DNA from: Robiginitalea aestuariiviva
Lineage (GTDB): Bacteria; Bacteroidota; Bacteroidia; Flavobacteriales; Flavobacteriaceae
Reading direction: 5' to 3'
DNA length: 64,000 nucleotides
NCBI RefSeq assembly: GCF_029537735.1
Contig: NZ_JARPUQ010000001.1
Coordinates: 115,468-179,467, forward strand
Below are positions 55,201 through 63,332 of the stretch, one piece after another (the first letter of the stretch is position 1; each line of letters begins with the position of its first letter). The translations under genes and the position numbers were made by a program. The notes beneath the pieces were generated by a model. The model had not been told where the DNA came from, did no database searches, and worked only from the letters and a program-made list of their open reading frames with translations.

Positions 55201-55365
55201 TTTGAAAACCTGCTGACCGATGCAGAAATTGCGGCCGTACTCACCTATGTGCGCAATGCCTTTGGCAATGCCGCCGGAGCCGTTTCCCCGGAAGAGGTGC
55301 AGGCCATCCGGGACCGGGAAAAAGACCAAAAAACCTTTTACCTGGGGCCGGAACTCAATCGCTGA
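52228..55365 (+). CDS. Multidomain lipoprotein: SGNH-like, beta-propeller, HEAT-like and cytochrome c
   Basis: 1045 residues. Lipobox LVLAGSC (Cys24). Residues about 33-270 are an SGNH-hydrolase-like domain, but the nucleophile block reads LLGNNLPARM, not GDS, and the His block reads DGLQLNDAG, so the catalytic Ser and His look lost. Residues about 371-720 are a PVC-type propeller (FTLAPGYQIELFASERDFPE, QLSFDDRGRLWVATMPSYPH, LEDTNRDGRADTVKV). HEAT-like helices occupy about 740-890. Cys932-AT-Cys935-His is a haem c site with a later PMTAF Met ligand. Such proteins are thought to oxidise sugars or sugar lactones at the cell surface or in the periplasm. A ThuA-like lipoprotein follows. Confidence 0.85.
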   Translation: MTTLFRSALPAILGLTLLVLAGSCRHTPPLETLHARETLVLLGNNLPARMMQYGYFETAVQAAFPDSLIRIRNMGDGGNTPGFRPHSGRNHSWAFPEAEALLSALYPPSGNEGHLETPDQWLTRLDADLILAFFGFNEVFRPQEYQDITAAELAAFVAHTRAQHYHGNAQPRLVLLSPTAMESGVPGPELPGFDETNAKLEAYTRMMERVADSMGVPFLDLYHPSLEWHAAAGPNTIDGLQLNDAGNRKLAAYLAERLFGINPPAADAPGVLAAVREKNWFWQNDFKIPNGVHVFGRRYDPFGPDNYPYELEKIRQMTAVRDTAIWAVARGDTYEVEAADARTRPLPPVVSNYQPQSYGHGGSYLYGEDALASFTLAPGYQIELFASERDFPELANPVQLSFDDRGRLWVATMPSYPHYKPGDPIPNDKLLILEDTNRDGRADTVKVWADSLHLPVGFELSPEGVYVSQGSHLKRLSDTDGDDRADRVEILLSGFDDHDTHHAISAFTADPSGAIYMGEGTFLHTNVETPYGPVRGTQGGFYRYNPRRQHLERTAQLPIPNPWGIAFDRWGQPFFLDTSGPALRWMSPGSLKPVYGTSDPLPRDLVPEAQKVRPTAGLEFVSSRHFPSEDQGDVLLCNSIGFLGIKQHQVLEDGTGYRLEFRQDLLQSSDRNFRPVDLEFAPDGSLYVVDWHNMLVGHMQHNARDPYRDHSHGRIYRITRTDRPTLEPAQIADAPVDRLLELLKAPEYRTRYRARRALRGFSAESVMPRLLEWLQDLDPKDPAAEHHRLEALWVSWGLNRVDRDLLATLLGSSDHRVRAAAVRAIRYNLHQLDDGFDLLQTAAADTHGRVRLEVLATASWLPEAQAQPLLNRLAQAGVDDWMNPPYLAVQHRLSGQPALEEKTKPAVPDQLKGTDSTRYLAGREIYHRDGYCATCHQADGKGLPASGFPPLSGSEWVTADTERLIQVTLKGLQGPITVAGQNYDGQVPMTAFENLLTDAEIAAVLTYVRNAFGNAAGAVSPEEVQAIRDREKDQKTFYLGPELNR

Positions 55366-55369
55366 TCTT

Positions 55370-56341
55370 ATGAAAAAAGCCTTTTGTATGCTAGGCCTGC
55401 TGGCCGCTGTAACCACCTGGTCAGGATGCGGGGATAAGCAGCCCGGTCCGGAAACTCTGGCAGTACCCCCGCATCTGGTCTTTGTGATCGGGGACGAGGA
55501 GTACCGTTCGGAAGAATCCATGCCCATGCTGGCCGACCTGGCCCGACGGGAACTGGGTGCCCGGGTTACCCTTTGTTTTGCGGTAGACTCCTCGGGTTAT
55601 ATCGACCCCAACCGCCTGGACCACATCCAGGGGTTGCAAGCCCTGGACAGTGCCGACCTAATGGTGCTCTTTACCCGCTTCAGGGCCCTGCCCGAAAACG
55701 AACTGCGACACATTACCGCCTATGCGGAATCCGGCCGCCCTATGGTGGGTTTCCGCACGGCCACCCATGCTTTCCTATACCCGGATTCCTCCGGCCTGGC
55801 TCCTATGAACAACACCTGGCCGGCCCAGGTTTTTGGCCAGCAATGGATTACGCACCACGGGCATTTTGAGGACGGCAATGCCCCCCTAACCGAGGTCTAT
55901 CCCACACCGAATGCCGCCCACCCCGTCCTGAAAGGAGTGGCTCCCTTCCGGGCCTATTCCTGGCTTTATCACGTTAACGGTGGGGAATGGCGTCTGCAGG
56001 GGGATGCCTCCCCTTTACTCACCGGCCGCGCCCTGCGCTCTGCGCATAAGGAGGCCGGGCGCACCGATCAGTACCCGCTGACCAACCCGGTAGCCTGGAC
56101 CAAAACCTACACCGGCGCTTCGGGCAAGCCTTCACGCGTCTTCTTCACCACCCTTGGTCACCCCTACGACTGGAAGGACCCCAACATGCGCCGCCTGGCC
56201 CTGAACGGCATCTTCTGGGCCCTGGGACGGGAAATCCCGGATTCCCTGAACCTGGATTTCACAAGGGCCTATGCGCCCAACAATTCGGGCTTCGGGATGC
56301 AATACAAAACCGGTGTTCGCCCAGAGGATTTTGACCTCTAA
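55370..56341 (+). CDS. ThuA-like domain lipoprotein
   Basis: 323 residues from ATG 55370, 4 bases after the cytochrome gene; an earlier in-frame start overlaps that gene and lacks a signal. Lipobox TTWSGC. The class I glutamine amidotransferase-like ThuA fold is seen as LVFVIGDEEYRSEESMPMLA, DSADLMVLFTRFRALPENEL, GRPMVGFRTATHAFLYPD and QVFGQQWITHHGHFED, ending with LNGIFWALGREIPDSLN. ThuA proteins are linked to trehalose and other disaccharide use. Almost certainly a partner of the upstream protein. Confidence 0.87.
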   Translation: MKKAFCMLGLLAAVTTWSGCGDKQPGPETLAVPPHLVFVIGDEEYRSEESMPMLADLARRELGARVTLCFAVDSSGYIDPNRLDHIQGLQALDSADLMVLFTRFRALPENELRHITAYAESGRPMVGFRTATHAFLYPDSSGLAPMNNTWPAQVFGQQWITHHGHFEDGNAPLTEVYPTPNAAHPVLKGVAPFRAYSWLYHVNGGEWRLQGDASPLLTGRALRSAHKEAGRTDQYPLTNPVAWTKTYTGASGKPSRVFFTTLGHPYDWKDPNMRRLALNGIFWALGREIPDSLNLDFTRAYAPNNSGFGMQYKTGVRPEDFDL

Positions 56342-56366
56342 TCCCTGGGTTACCCGCTTCCCGTAT

Positions 56367-56374
56367 TAATTTTG
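56367..56374 (+). promoter_or_regulatory. -7 promoter element for the 57-residue gene and folE
   Basis: TAATTTTG matches TAnnTTTG, 68 bases before ATG 56443. Confidence 0.5.
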
Positions 56375-56442
56375 TTTAATCTTTAACATTTATACTTAAA
56401 CATTATTGGTACTTTGGCTATCTGTAAGTTAAAAACAGTGCC

Positions 56443-56616
56443 ATGTTCAACTGGTTTAAGAAAACTTCGGAAAAAGACAAACTGCAAGCCCGGTACCGGA
56501 AATTATTGGGGGAGGCCCATAAGCTTTCCCAGGTAAACCGCAGCCAGGGCGATGCCAAATACGCCGAGGCCGAAGCTGTGCTGCAGCAACTCAAAACCCT
56601 GGAACAAGCCTCATAG
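56443..56616 (+). CDS. Small Lacal_2735 family protein
   Basis: 57 residues: it begins MFNWFKKTSEKDKLQARYRK and continues with an amphipathic, helical, charged stretch (LLGEAHKLSQVNRSQGDAKY). This fits the short flavobacterial family known as Lacal_2735, whose function is unknown. It sits 21 bases before folE and seems to share its transcript. Confidence 0.8.
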   Translation: MFNWFKKTSEKDKLQARYRKLLGEAHKLSQVNRSQGDAKYAEAEAVLQQLKTLEQAS

Positions 56617-56637
56617 GCGCTTTTAGACCCGATTATT

Positions 56638-57321
56638 ATGTTAGATGCACTCCTGAAAAACAAACCCCTCAATGGCCATTCCCACGATGCCTACGGGGAC
56701 GACCACCTGCCCTCCGGCATGGAAACCCCCATGCGCCCGGATGCCTTTGACCTGAGCGATTCGGAGAAAAAGGCCAAAATCGCCTACCACTTTGGACAGA
56801 TCATGGATACCCTGGGGCTGGACCTCACGGACGATTCCCTGAAGGGCACCCCCCAGCGGGTGGCCCGGATGTACATTGACGAGATCTTTGCCGGGCTGAA
56901 CCCCGGGAATAAACCCTCGGTAAGCCTGTTCGAGAACAAATACCAGTACGGGCAGATGCTGGTAGAAAAGAATATCGGTTTCTATTCCAATTGCGAACAC
57001 CACTTTGTACCTATTTTCGGGAAAGCGCATATTGCCTACATTTCCAGCGGGAAGGTAATCGGGCTGTCCAAACTGAACCGCATTGTGGATTACTATGCCC
57101 GCCGGCCCCAGGTACAGGAACGGATGACCAACCAGATTGGTGCAGAGTTGCAGCAAATGCTGCAAACGCAGGATGTGGCCGTGATCCTGGATGCCAAACA
57201 CCTATGTGTCTCTTCCCGGGGGATACGGGACGACCACTCCACCACGGTAACCGCCTTTTACGGGGGTAAATTCCAGGAAAATGAAACCCTGGCACAGCTA
57301 CAGCATTTCCTGAAGGATTAG
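56638..57321 (+). CDS. folE: GTP cyclohydrolase I
   Basis: 227 residues. Converts GTP to dihydroneopterin triphosphate for folate or pterin cofactors. The zinc site is intact: Cys-Glu-His-His in FYSNCEHHFVPIFGKAHIAY and a second Cys in AKHLCVSSRGIRDDHSTTV. KGTPQRVARMYIDEIFAGL is also typical. The 37-residue N-terminal leader with many His and Asp is variable in the family. Confidence 0.95.
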   Translation: MLDALLKNKPLNGHSHDAYGDDHLPSGMETPMRPDAFDLSDSEKKAKIAYHFGQIMDTLGLDLTDDSLKGTPQRVARMYIDEIFAGLNPGNKPSVSLFENKYQYGQMLVEKNIGFYSNCEHHFVPIFGKAHIAYISSGKVIGLSKLNRIVDYYARRPQVQERMTNQIGAELQQMLQTQDVAVILDAKHLCVSSRGIRDDHSTTVTAFYGGKFQENETLAQLQHFLKD

Positions 57322-57359
57322 TGCCGATCATCCCAAAAAGCGGGATTTTAACAAAAAAC

Positions 57360-57391
57360 AAGGGGAGCGTAAGCTAAAACGTCCCCCTTTT
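57360..57391 (+). terminator. Probable terminator after folE
   Basis: AAGGGG pairs with CCCCTT with a smaller inner GCG/CGT helix and a T4 tail. A second weak hairpin (ATCCC/GGGAT) precedes it at 57330-57346. Confidence 0.5.
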
Positions 57392-57418
57392 GCGTTTAAG
57401 GGAGCAAACAATCCCTTT

Positions 57419-57928
57419 ATGAAACGAATCCTTCTGTTCCTGTTTGCCCTGGGCCTGTTCGGCTCCGCCGCGGCACAACAGGGTTTTAAACTCGGATTTC
57501 ACGGGTCCCTCCCCGTGAGCAGCGAAACCAACAATGCGGTTAGCCTGGCCCTGGGGCTGGATACCGGCTACCTTTTTGCCCTGGGCGAAGTGGTAGACCT
57601 GGGAGCCATGGCCGGCTTTATCCACGGTTTCCCGGAAAAATTTGACGTGGGCGGCATAGACCTGCCCAGCGTACAATTTGTTCCCCTGGCCGCCAGTGCG
57701 CGGGTATGGCCTTCCAATTCCTTTTCCTTTGGCGTAGACCTGGGGTATGCCCTGGGCCTGAGCGAGGGCAATGACGGGGGGCTGTATTACAAACCCATCC
57801 TGGGGTACCTCTTTGGGACGCAAACCGAGATTAACCTCTCCTATACCGGGATCGAGACCGGGGATGCCCCCTGGTCCACGGTCAACTTCGGCATCCTCTA
57901 TACCTTTCCGGAGGACCGCTTCCACTAA
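57419..57928 (+). CDS. Small outer-membrane beta-barrel protein
   Basis: 169 residues. Signal peptide MKRILLFLFALGLFGSAAAQ. Alternating strands with aromatic ends (GFKLGFHGSLPVS, VSLALGLDTGYLFALG, GVDLGYALGL, TEINLSYTGI, VNFGILYTF) fit an eight-stranded barrel with a porin-like size. No specific function can be given. Confidence 0.75.
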   Translation: MKRILLFLFALGLFGSAAAQQGFKLGFHGSLPVSSETNNAVSLALGLDTGYLFALGEVVDLGAMAGFIHGFPEKFDVGGIDLPSVQFVPLAASARVWPSNSFSFGVDLGYALGLSEGNDGGLYYKPILGYLFGTQTEINLSYTGIETGDAPWSTVNFGILYTFPEDRFH

Positions 57929-57950
57929 CCCCGTACCCGAACACGAACCC

Positions 57951-57988
57951 AAGCCAGGCTCTGTGGCAAACACAGGGCCTGGCTTTTT
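57951..57988 (+). terminator. Intrinsic terminator after the beta-barrel gene
   Basis: Long stem AAGCCAGGC-T-CTGTG / CACAG-G-GCCTGGCTT (one T-G wobble) with loop GCAAA and a T tail. Confidence 0.9.
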
Positions 57989-58045
57989 CTTTTCCCCCCG
58001 GGGCGCTTCGAAATTGTGTATCTTGTCCGGACCTAACCTTTTATT

Positions 58046-59752
58046 ATGGCCCGATTCAATATCGATGCGAAACAAGACATGACCTACGACGCCATTGTAA
58101 TCGGCTCCGGGATTAGCGGGGGCTTGGCGGCGAAAGAACTATGCGAACAGGGGTTGAAAACCCTGGTGCTGGAACGCGGGCGCATCGTGGAACACCTTGT
58201 GGACTACCCCACCATGCACGACGACCCCTGGGATATGGAACTCCGGGAAGCCCTGACCCCGGAAGAACAGACCAAACACTACAAAGGCATCCGCACGGGG
58301 TTTATCGGGAAGAGCACGGAGCACTTTTGGGCCAATGACCAGGAAAACCCCTATACGGAAACCAAACCCTTCCTTTGGGTACGCGCCCATCAGATGGGTG
58401 GCCGCAGCCTCTTATGGGGCAAACAGACCTACCGGTGGAGCGACCTGGATTTTGAGGCCAATGCCCGGGATGGCCATGGGGTAGACTGGCCCATCCGCTA
58501 CAAGGACATTGAATCCTGGTACACTTATGTAGAAAAATTTGCAGGCATCAGCGGGGAAGCCCTGGGCCTGCCCCACCTGCCGGACAGCCACTTTTTGCCG
58601 CCCATGGAACTGAACTGTGTGGAACGGCATGTAAAGTCCCGGATTGAAAGCCAGTTCTCCGGGCGGCATATGATTATAGGGCGGGTAGCCCACCTGACCC
58701 AGCCCCTGAACGGGCGCGGGCAATGCCAGTACCGCAACCGCTGCAGCCGGGGGTGCCCGTACGGGGCCTATTTCAGCAGCAATGCCGTAACCCTCCCGGC
58801 GGCACAGGCCACAGGGAACCTGACCATCCGCCCGTATTCCATTGCCCAGTCCATTATCTACGACGAAGCCCAGGGCAAAGCCACCGGGGTGCGCATCATT
58901 GACGCCGAAACTTCAGAAGTCCTGGAATATCACGCCAGGGTGATCTTCTGTAACGCCTCGGCCTTGAGTTCCACCCAGATCCTGATGCAATCCACCTCCG
59001 GTCGATTTCCCAATGGCCTGGGGAATGACAGCGGGGAACTGGGCCACAACCTGATGGACCACACCTACCGCGTGGGTGCGGTGGGCCGTGTAGACGGGTT
59101 CGATGGGGAATACTACAGCGGGCGCAGGCCCAACGGGATTTATATCCCGAGGTACTGGAACCTGGACGAGGCCACCCGATCCGACAAATTTGTCCGCGGC
59201 TTCGGGTACCAGGGTGCCGGCAGCCGCGGGGGCGTACAGGCCGCTGCAAACCGGGAAGGCTTTGGCGCAGATTTTAAGGATGCCATCCTGAAACCGGGGC
59301 CCTGGGAATTCTTTATCACCGGGTTTGCCGAGTGTTTGCCCTACCATGAAAACCAGGTTACCCTGAATCCGGACCTGAAGGATAAATGGGGGCAGCCTAC
59401 CCTGTCTATCGACTGTGAATTCAAGGAAAACGAGTTGGCGATGAACCGGCAAATCCGGGAAGACGCCGTAGAGATGCTGGAACAGGCGGGCCTGAAGGAT
59501 GTGGAGGGCTTCGACAAGAAACACGAACCGGGGTATGGCATCCATGAAATGGGGACCGCCCGCATGGGGCGCGACCCGAAAACCTCTGTGCTGAATGGGA
59601 ATAACCAGGTGCACGCCGTTAAGAATGTCTATGTAACGGACGGGGCCTGCATGACCTCCTCCTCCTGTGTGAACCCCTCCCTGACCTATATGGCACTGAG
59701 CGCCAGGGCTGCGCACCATGCCGTTTCCGAACTTAAAAAATTCAACCTCTGA
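58046..59752 (+). CDS. GMC oxidoreductase, FAD-dependent sugar dehydrogenase catalytic subunit type
   Basis: 568 residues, no signal peptide. FAD site DAIVIGSGISGGLAAKELCE (residues about 15-34), substrate-side HEMGTARMGRDPKTS and VTDGACMTSSSCVNPSLTYM at the end, the GMC His and Asn region. At about residues 229-239 CQYRNRCSRGC gives Cys-X5-Cys-X3-Cys, the spacing of the [3Fe-4S] ligands in FAD-dependent glucose dehydrogenase. The downstream gene is its probable Tat-exported partner. Substrate sugar unknown. Confidence 0.9.
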   Translation: MARFNIDAKQDMTYDAIVIGSGISGGLAAKELCEQGLKTLVLERGRIVEHLVDYPTMHDDPWDMELREALTPEEQTKHYKGIRTGFIGKSTEHFWANDQENPYTETKPFLWVRAHQMGGRSLLWGKQTYRWSDLDFEANARDGHGVDWPIRYKDIESWYTYVEKFAGISGEALGLPHLPDSHFLPPMELNCVERHVKSRIESQFSGRHMIIGRVAHLTQPLNGRGQCQYRNRCSRGCPYGAYFSSNAVTLPAAQATGNLTIRPYSIAQSIIYDEAQGKATGVRIIDAETSEVLEYHARVIFCNASALSSTQILMQSTSGRFPNGLGNDSGELGHNLMDHTYRVGAVGRVDGFDGEYYSGRRPNGIYIPRYWNLDEATRSDKFVRGFGYQGAGSRGGVQAAANREGFGADFKDAILKPGPWEFFITGFAECLPYHENQVTLNPDLKDKWGQPTLSIDCEFKENELAMNRQIREDAVEMLEQAGLKDVEGFDKKHEPGYGIHEMGTARMGRDPKTSVLNGNNQVHAVKNVYVTDGACMTSSSCVNPSLTYMALSARAAHHAVSELKKFNL

Positions 59753-60345
59753 TGGACAGAAGAAAAGCCTTAAAAACCACCGGGTTGCTTGCCGGGGCCA
59801 CGCTGGCCATGCCGGCCGCCCTTTCCCTGTTGCAGTCCTGCCAGGGGGAAGCGGGGCCCAGTTGGGAACCCCTCTTTTTTACGGGGGCGGAAGCCCGCCT
59901 GGTATCGGCCCTGGCCGACACCCTCCTGCCCCGAACCGATACCCCGGGCGCCCTGGATGTAAAAGTGGATATCTTTATAGACCGCCTGCTGGCGCGGGCG
60001 TACCCGCCGGAGGGGCAACAAACCATGCGGGAAGCCCTGGCCGGGTTTGACCAGCACTGCCAGGATACCGCGGGTGCCGTATTTGCAGACCTGGACAACG
60101 AAGCCCGGGGGCAGATTTTGCAGGCGGCAGAACAAACCGATGGCCAATTCGGAAAAAGCGTATGGGGTACTGCCGTGGGGGAGCAACAACCCATGGGCTT
60201 TTACCGCCCCTTTAAATCCACGGTCATCTGGGCCTACTTCAGCTCCGAAGAAATCGGGGAAAATGTGCTGAGTTATGATCCCATACCCGGGGCGTACCGC
60301 GGGTGCGTACCCCTGTCGGAGATCGGCAACCGCTGGAGTCTGTAA
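59752..60345 (+). CDS. Gluconate 2-dehydrogenase subunit 3 family protein (Tat-exported small subunit)
   Basis: 197 residues, ATGA overlap with the GMC gene (ATG begins on the A of the TGA stop). The N-terminus MDRRKALKTTGLLAGATLAM has a twin-arginine Tat signal, ending in LLQSCQGE, a possible lipobox. The body (AEARLVSALADTLLPRTDTP, FSSEEIGENVLSYDPIPGAY) is the family fold. It would carry the signal-less GMC subunit across the membrane as a hitchhiker and help it fold. Confidence 0.9.
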   Translation: MDRRKALKTTGLLAGATLAMPAALSLLQSCQGEAGPSWEPLFFTGAEARLVSALADTLLPRTDTPGALDVKVDIFIDRLLARAYPPEGQQTMREALAGFDQHCQDTAGAVFADLDNEARGQILQAAEQTDGQFGKSVWGTAVGEQQPMGFYRPFKSTVIWAYFSSEEIGENVLSYDPIPGAYRGCVPLSEIGNRWSL

Positions 60346-60361
60346 CGACAAAACCCATCTA

Positions 60362-60391
60362 AAAAATCCCGCAGTCAGCTGCGGGATTTTT
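60362..60391. terminator. Bidirectional terminator between the GMC operon and the molybdenum hydroxylase gene
   Basis: Perfect 13-bp stem AAAAATCCCGCAG/CTGCGGGATTTTT with loop TCAG. The A and T ends allow it to work in both directions for two convergent operons. Confidence 0.9.
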
Positions 60392-60412
60392 AGTTTCAGG
60401 CGCCAGGGCGGC

Positions 60413-62626
60413 TTATCCGATGATGCGCTGCTCCTGTTGGGAGCCCACAAAAGGCTGGCGGTAATAACGCGTACCGGTGGCGCGGTACATGGCATTGGCC
60501 AGTGCCCCTTGTACAGGGGGCAGAGAGGGTTCTCCGAGTCCTGTGGGGTCTATGCCGTTATCCACAAAGAAGGTTTCTATCTCCTCCGGGGCCTCGGAAT
60601 TCCGGATCAGGCGGTAGGTGTCGTAATTGTTCTGCTCCGGCCGGCCGTCCTGGAAGGTCAGGGCGCTGTAGGTGGCATGCCCGATGCCGTCCACAATCCC
60701 GCCTTCAATCTGGTTGCGCGCACTTAAGGGGTTGATTACGATCCCGCAATCTACCGCGCACAGCACCTTTTTCACCCGGGGCTCATTACCTTCCATTTCC
60801 AGGTCAAGCACCTGGGCTACATAGGAATTGTGGCAATAGTAGGCAGCCACCCCACGAGATAAACCGCTGGGTGCCCCGGCATCCCAATTGGATTTCTCAC
60901 GGGCCAGTTTCAATACGCCTGCATAGCGCTCGGGTTCGTAGTCGTTCTGCTTCGGATCGCCCACCGGATTGTTGATGGCGCGGTCAAAGAGCTCCAGCCG
61001 GAAGGCTATGGGGTCCTTGCCTGCAGCCTCGGCTACCTCGTCCAGAAAGGCGTTTTCCACCCCGGCGATAAAGTTGGAAGTGGGCGCCCTCCAGGCACCT
61101 GTGGTGACCTGGGTGGGCAGGGTATGGAACTCCGCCCGGTAGTGGTCTACCGCCCCTGCGGGGAAGCGGTTCTCGAAGACGCGCCCATCGTTGGTGCCTA
61201 CACTGCGCACATGCCAGGCCAGCAGGTTGCCGTCGGCATCCAGGCCAGCCTTGTAACGGATTTTATAGCTGGGGCGGTACGTGCCCTGGCTCATGTCGTC
61301 TTCCCGGGTATACACCAGCTTAACGGGGGCCTGCATCTTTTTGGAAATCATGGCGGCTTCCACGGCAAAGGTGCCATAGAGCCGGCGGCCAAAGCCACCA
61401 CCCATACGGGTCATCATGATATCGATTTTTTCCTTGGGCATTTCCAGCACGGAGGCCAGGGTATTCTCCAGGAACTCCGGGGTTTGAATCGGGCCGAGCA
61501 ACTCCGCTTTCTCCGGGGTCACATGGGCGAAAAAGTTCATGGGCTCCATGGTGTTGTGGGCCAGGTAGGGGGCGCTGTAGGTCCGCTCTACTATGGTAGC
61601 CGCCCCGCGGAAGGCTCGATCCACATTGCCATCTTCCCGGGCGGGGGCCTCCGGGGCTTTGTTGAGCAGGTCTGAAAGGGCCTGCTCGTGGTAGGCGGAA
61701 CTCTCCAGGAGTTCCGGGGCTTCCCACTCGGCTCGCAGCGCTTTTTTGGCCTGCATACACTGCCAGGTGCTTTCCCCGACAATGGCAACCATTTCCGGGA
61801 TGGCACCCCCATCGGACCACTGCCGCTCTGCCCCTTCCGGGTAGGCGATCAGGTGGAAGGCGTCCCGGATTCCGGGCATCGCCTTCACGGCATCAAAATC
61901 CGCACTCTGAAAGGTCATTCCAAAAGCAGGCGGATGAACGATCATGGCGATGAGCATCCCCTCCCGTTGTACGTCCAGCCCAAACAGGGGCTTTCCGGTA
62001 ACGATCTTGGGGCCGTCTACATTCTTGCGGTCCGTGCCGATAATGGTGAACTCCTCGGGGCTTTTCATATTGACTTCTTCCGGTACTTCCAGGGCAGCCG
62101 CGGCCGAAGCCATTTCCCCGTATCCGGCAGACTTGCCGCTGGCCTGGTGGGTGAGTACCCCGGCCGCAGTGGTAATTTCGGCTACCGGCACCTGCCAGGC
62201 CTGTGCCGCAGCGTTCTTCAGCATCTGCCGCGCCGTGGCCCCTGCCATTCGGAGGCTTTCCCATCCCTGGCGGATGGATTGGCTTCCCCCGGCGAGCTGT
62301 CGCGTAAAAATATCGGTGTTCAGGGGTGCCTGTTCCACGATTACCTTATCCCAGTCTGTATCCAGTTCGTCTGCAATGATCATGGGCATGGCCGTTTTTA
62401 CATTCTGGCCAATCTCGGGGTTGGGAGACATGATGGTCACCATCCCGTTATCCCCTACCCGCAAAAAGCCATTGAGCTCAAACCACTCCTTAGGGAGGGC
62501 ACTTACTTCTTCAGGGGTCATTTTACAGGAGGCCAGCCAGTTGAAACCGAGCAGTAAACCACCGCCAGCCATCCCGGTATTCCGGATAAAGGCACGTCTT
62601 CCTATTTTGGTTTTTACAAGTGTCAT
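60413..62626 (-). CDS. Xanthine dehydrogenase family molybdopterin-binding subunit (isoquinoline 1-oxidoreductase beta-like)
   Basis: 737 residues from ATG at 62626, chosen because GRRAFIRNTGMAGGGLLLGF, a Tat signal, follows at once; a longer in-frame stretch upstream lacks a good start. Periplasmic molybdenum hydroxylase that transfers oxygen from water to heterocycles or aldehydes. FARGVNP-type pieces of the family are seen in GRRLYGTFAVEAA, SNFIAGVENAFLDEVAEAAG and CAVDCGIVINPLSARNQIEG, with the final catalytic Glu in DPTGLGEPSLPPVQGALANA. Partnered with the [2Fe-2S] subunit encoded upstream. Substrate unknown. Confidence 0.9.
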   Translation of the reverse strand: MTLVKTKIGRRAFIRNTGMAGGGLLLGFNWLASCKMTPEEVSALPKEWFELNGFLRVGDNGMVTIMSPNPEIGQNVKTAMPMIIADELDTDWDKVIVEQAPLNTDIFTRQLAGGSQSIRQGWESLRMAGATARQMLKNAAAQAWQVPVAEITTAAGVLTHQASGKSAGYGEMASAAAALEVPEEVNMKSPEEFTIIGTDRKNVDGPKIVTGKPLFGLDVQREGMLIAMIVHPPAFGMTFQSADFDAVKAMPGIRDAFHLIAYPEGAERQWSDGGAIPEMVAIVGESTWQCMQAKKALRAEWEAPELLESSAYHEQALSDLLNKAPEAPAREDGNVDRAFRGAATIVERTYSAPYLAHNTMEPMNFFAHVTPEKAELLGPIQTPEFLENTLASVLEMPKEKIDIMMTRMGGGFGRRLYGTFAVEAAMISKKMQAPVKLVYTREDDMSQGTYRPSYKIRYKAGLDADGNLLAWHVRSVGTNDGRVFENRFPAGAVDHYRAEFHTLPTQVTTGAWRAPTSNFIAGVENAFLDEVAEAAGKDPIAFRLELFDRAINNPVGDPKQNDYEPERYAGVLKLAREKSNWDAGAPSGLSRGVAAYYCHNSYVAQVLDLEMEGNEPRVKKVLCAVDCGIVINPLSARNQIEGGIVDGIGHATYSALTFQDGRPEQNNYDTYRLIRNSEAPEEIETFFVDNGIDPTGLGEPSLPPVQGALANAMYRATGTRYYRQPFVGSQQEQRIIG

Positions 62627-62661
62627 CTTTGCTTTTTTTTTAGGTGTTGTCAGGAAAGGCA

Positions 62662-63129
62662 TCAGGCCATACTGCCCGAATCGGCCGCGCGCTTCACGGC
62701 TTTTTTGATCCGCACATAGGTGCCGCACCGGCAGATATTGCCGTTCATTGCCATCTCAATCTCAGCATCAGTCGGGCTCGGGTTTTGCTTCAGCAAGGCA
62801 GTGGCTGTCATGATCTGGCCGGCCTGGCAATACCCGCACTGGGGCACATCCTCTTCCAGCCAGGCTTGTTGAACAGGGTGATCTCCGTGCTCCGAAATGC
62901 CTTCAATCGTAGTGACTTCCTGGTTCCCCACGGAAGAAACCGGGAGGGAACAAGACCTGACGGCATTGCCGTTCAGGTGGACGGTACAGGCACCGCACTG
63001 TGCGATCCCGCAACCGTATTTGGTACCCACCAAACTCAGGTGGTCGCGCAAAACCCACAACAGGGGGGTTGTGGGGTCCACGTCCACTTCCCGGGTGGTA
63101 CCGTTAATGTTCAGGGTGAAAGTTGCCAT
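62662..63129 (-). CDS. [2Fe-2S] subunit of the molybdenum hydroxylase (isoquinoline 1-oxidoreductase alpha-like)
   Basis: 155 residues, full length. Plant-type cluster [17 protein letters not shown] with its distal Cys in VRSCSLPV, and a second cluster site in [20 protein letters not shown] and [15 protein letters not shown]. It hands electrons from the molybdenum subunit, encoded 35 bases downstream, to a periplasmic acceptor; no signal peptide, so it must be exported with the Tat-bearing large subunit. Confidence 0.93.
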   Translation of the reverse strand: MATFTLNINGTTREVDVDPTTPLLWVLRDHLSLVGTKYGCGIAQCGACTVHLNGNAVRSCSLPVSSVGNQEVTTIEGISEHGDHPVQQAWLEEDVPQCGYCQAGQIMTATALLKQNPSPTDAEIEMAMNGNICRCGTYVRIKKAVKRAADSGSMA

Positions 63130-63332
63130 GGAAAAATTTTTGATAGAAGATAATGAATATCCCGCAAACTGGGTGGCGGCTGTATGGTTTTTAAGATTTC
63201 AGGGCCGTTTTGTGACAGGGGGCACCCCCTCCCCCCACCCATCCAAATAATGCACCGCCCCCGCAATCTGCCAGCAGGCATGGAAATTCACCCTTCCAAA
63301 TTGTATCTTGCATGCCATAATCCCAGCTCCTT

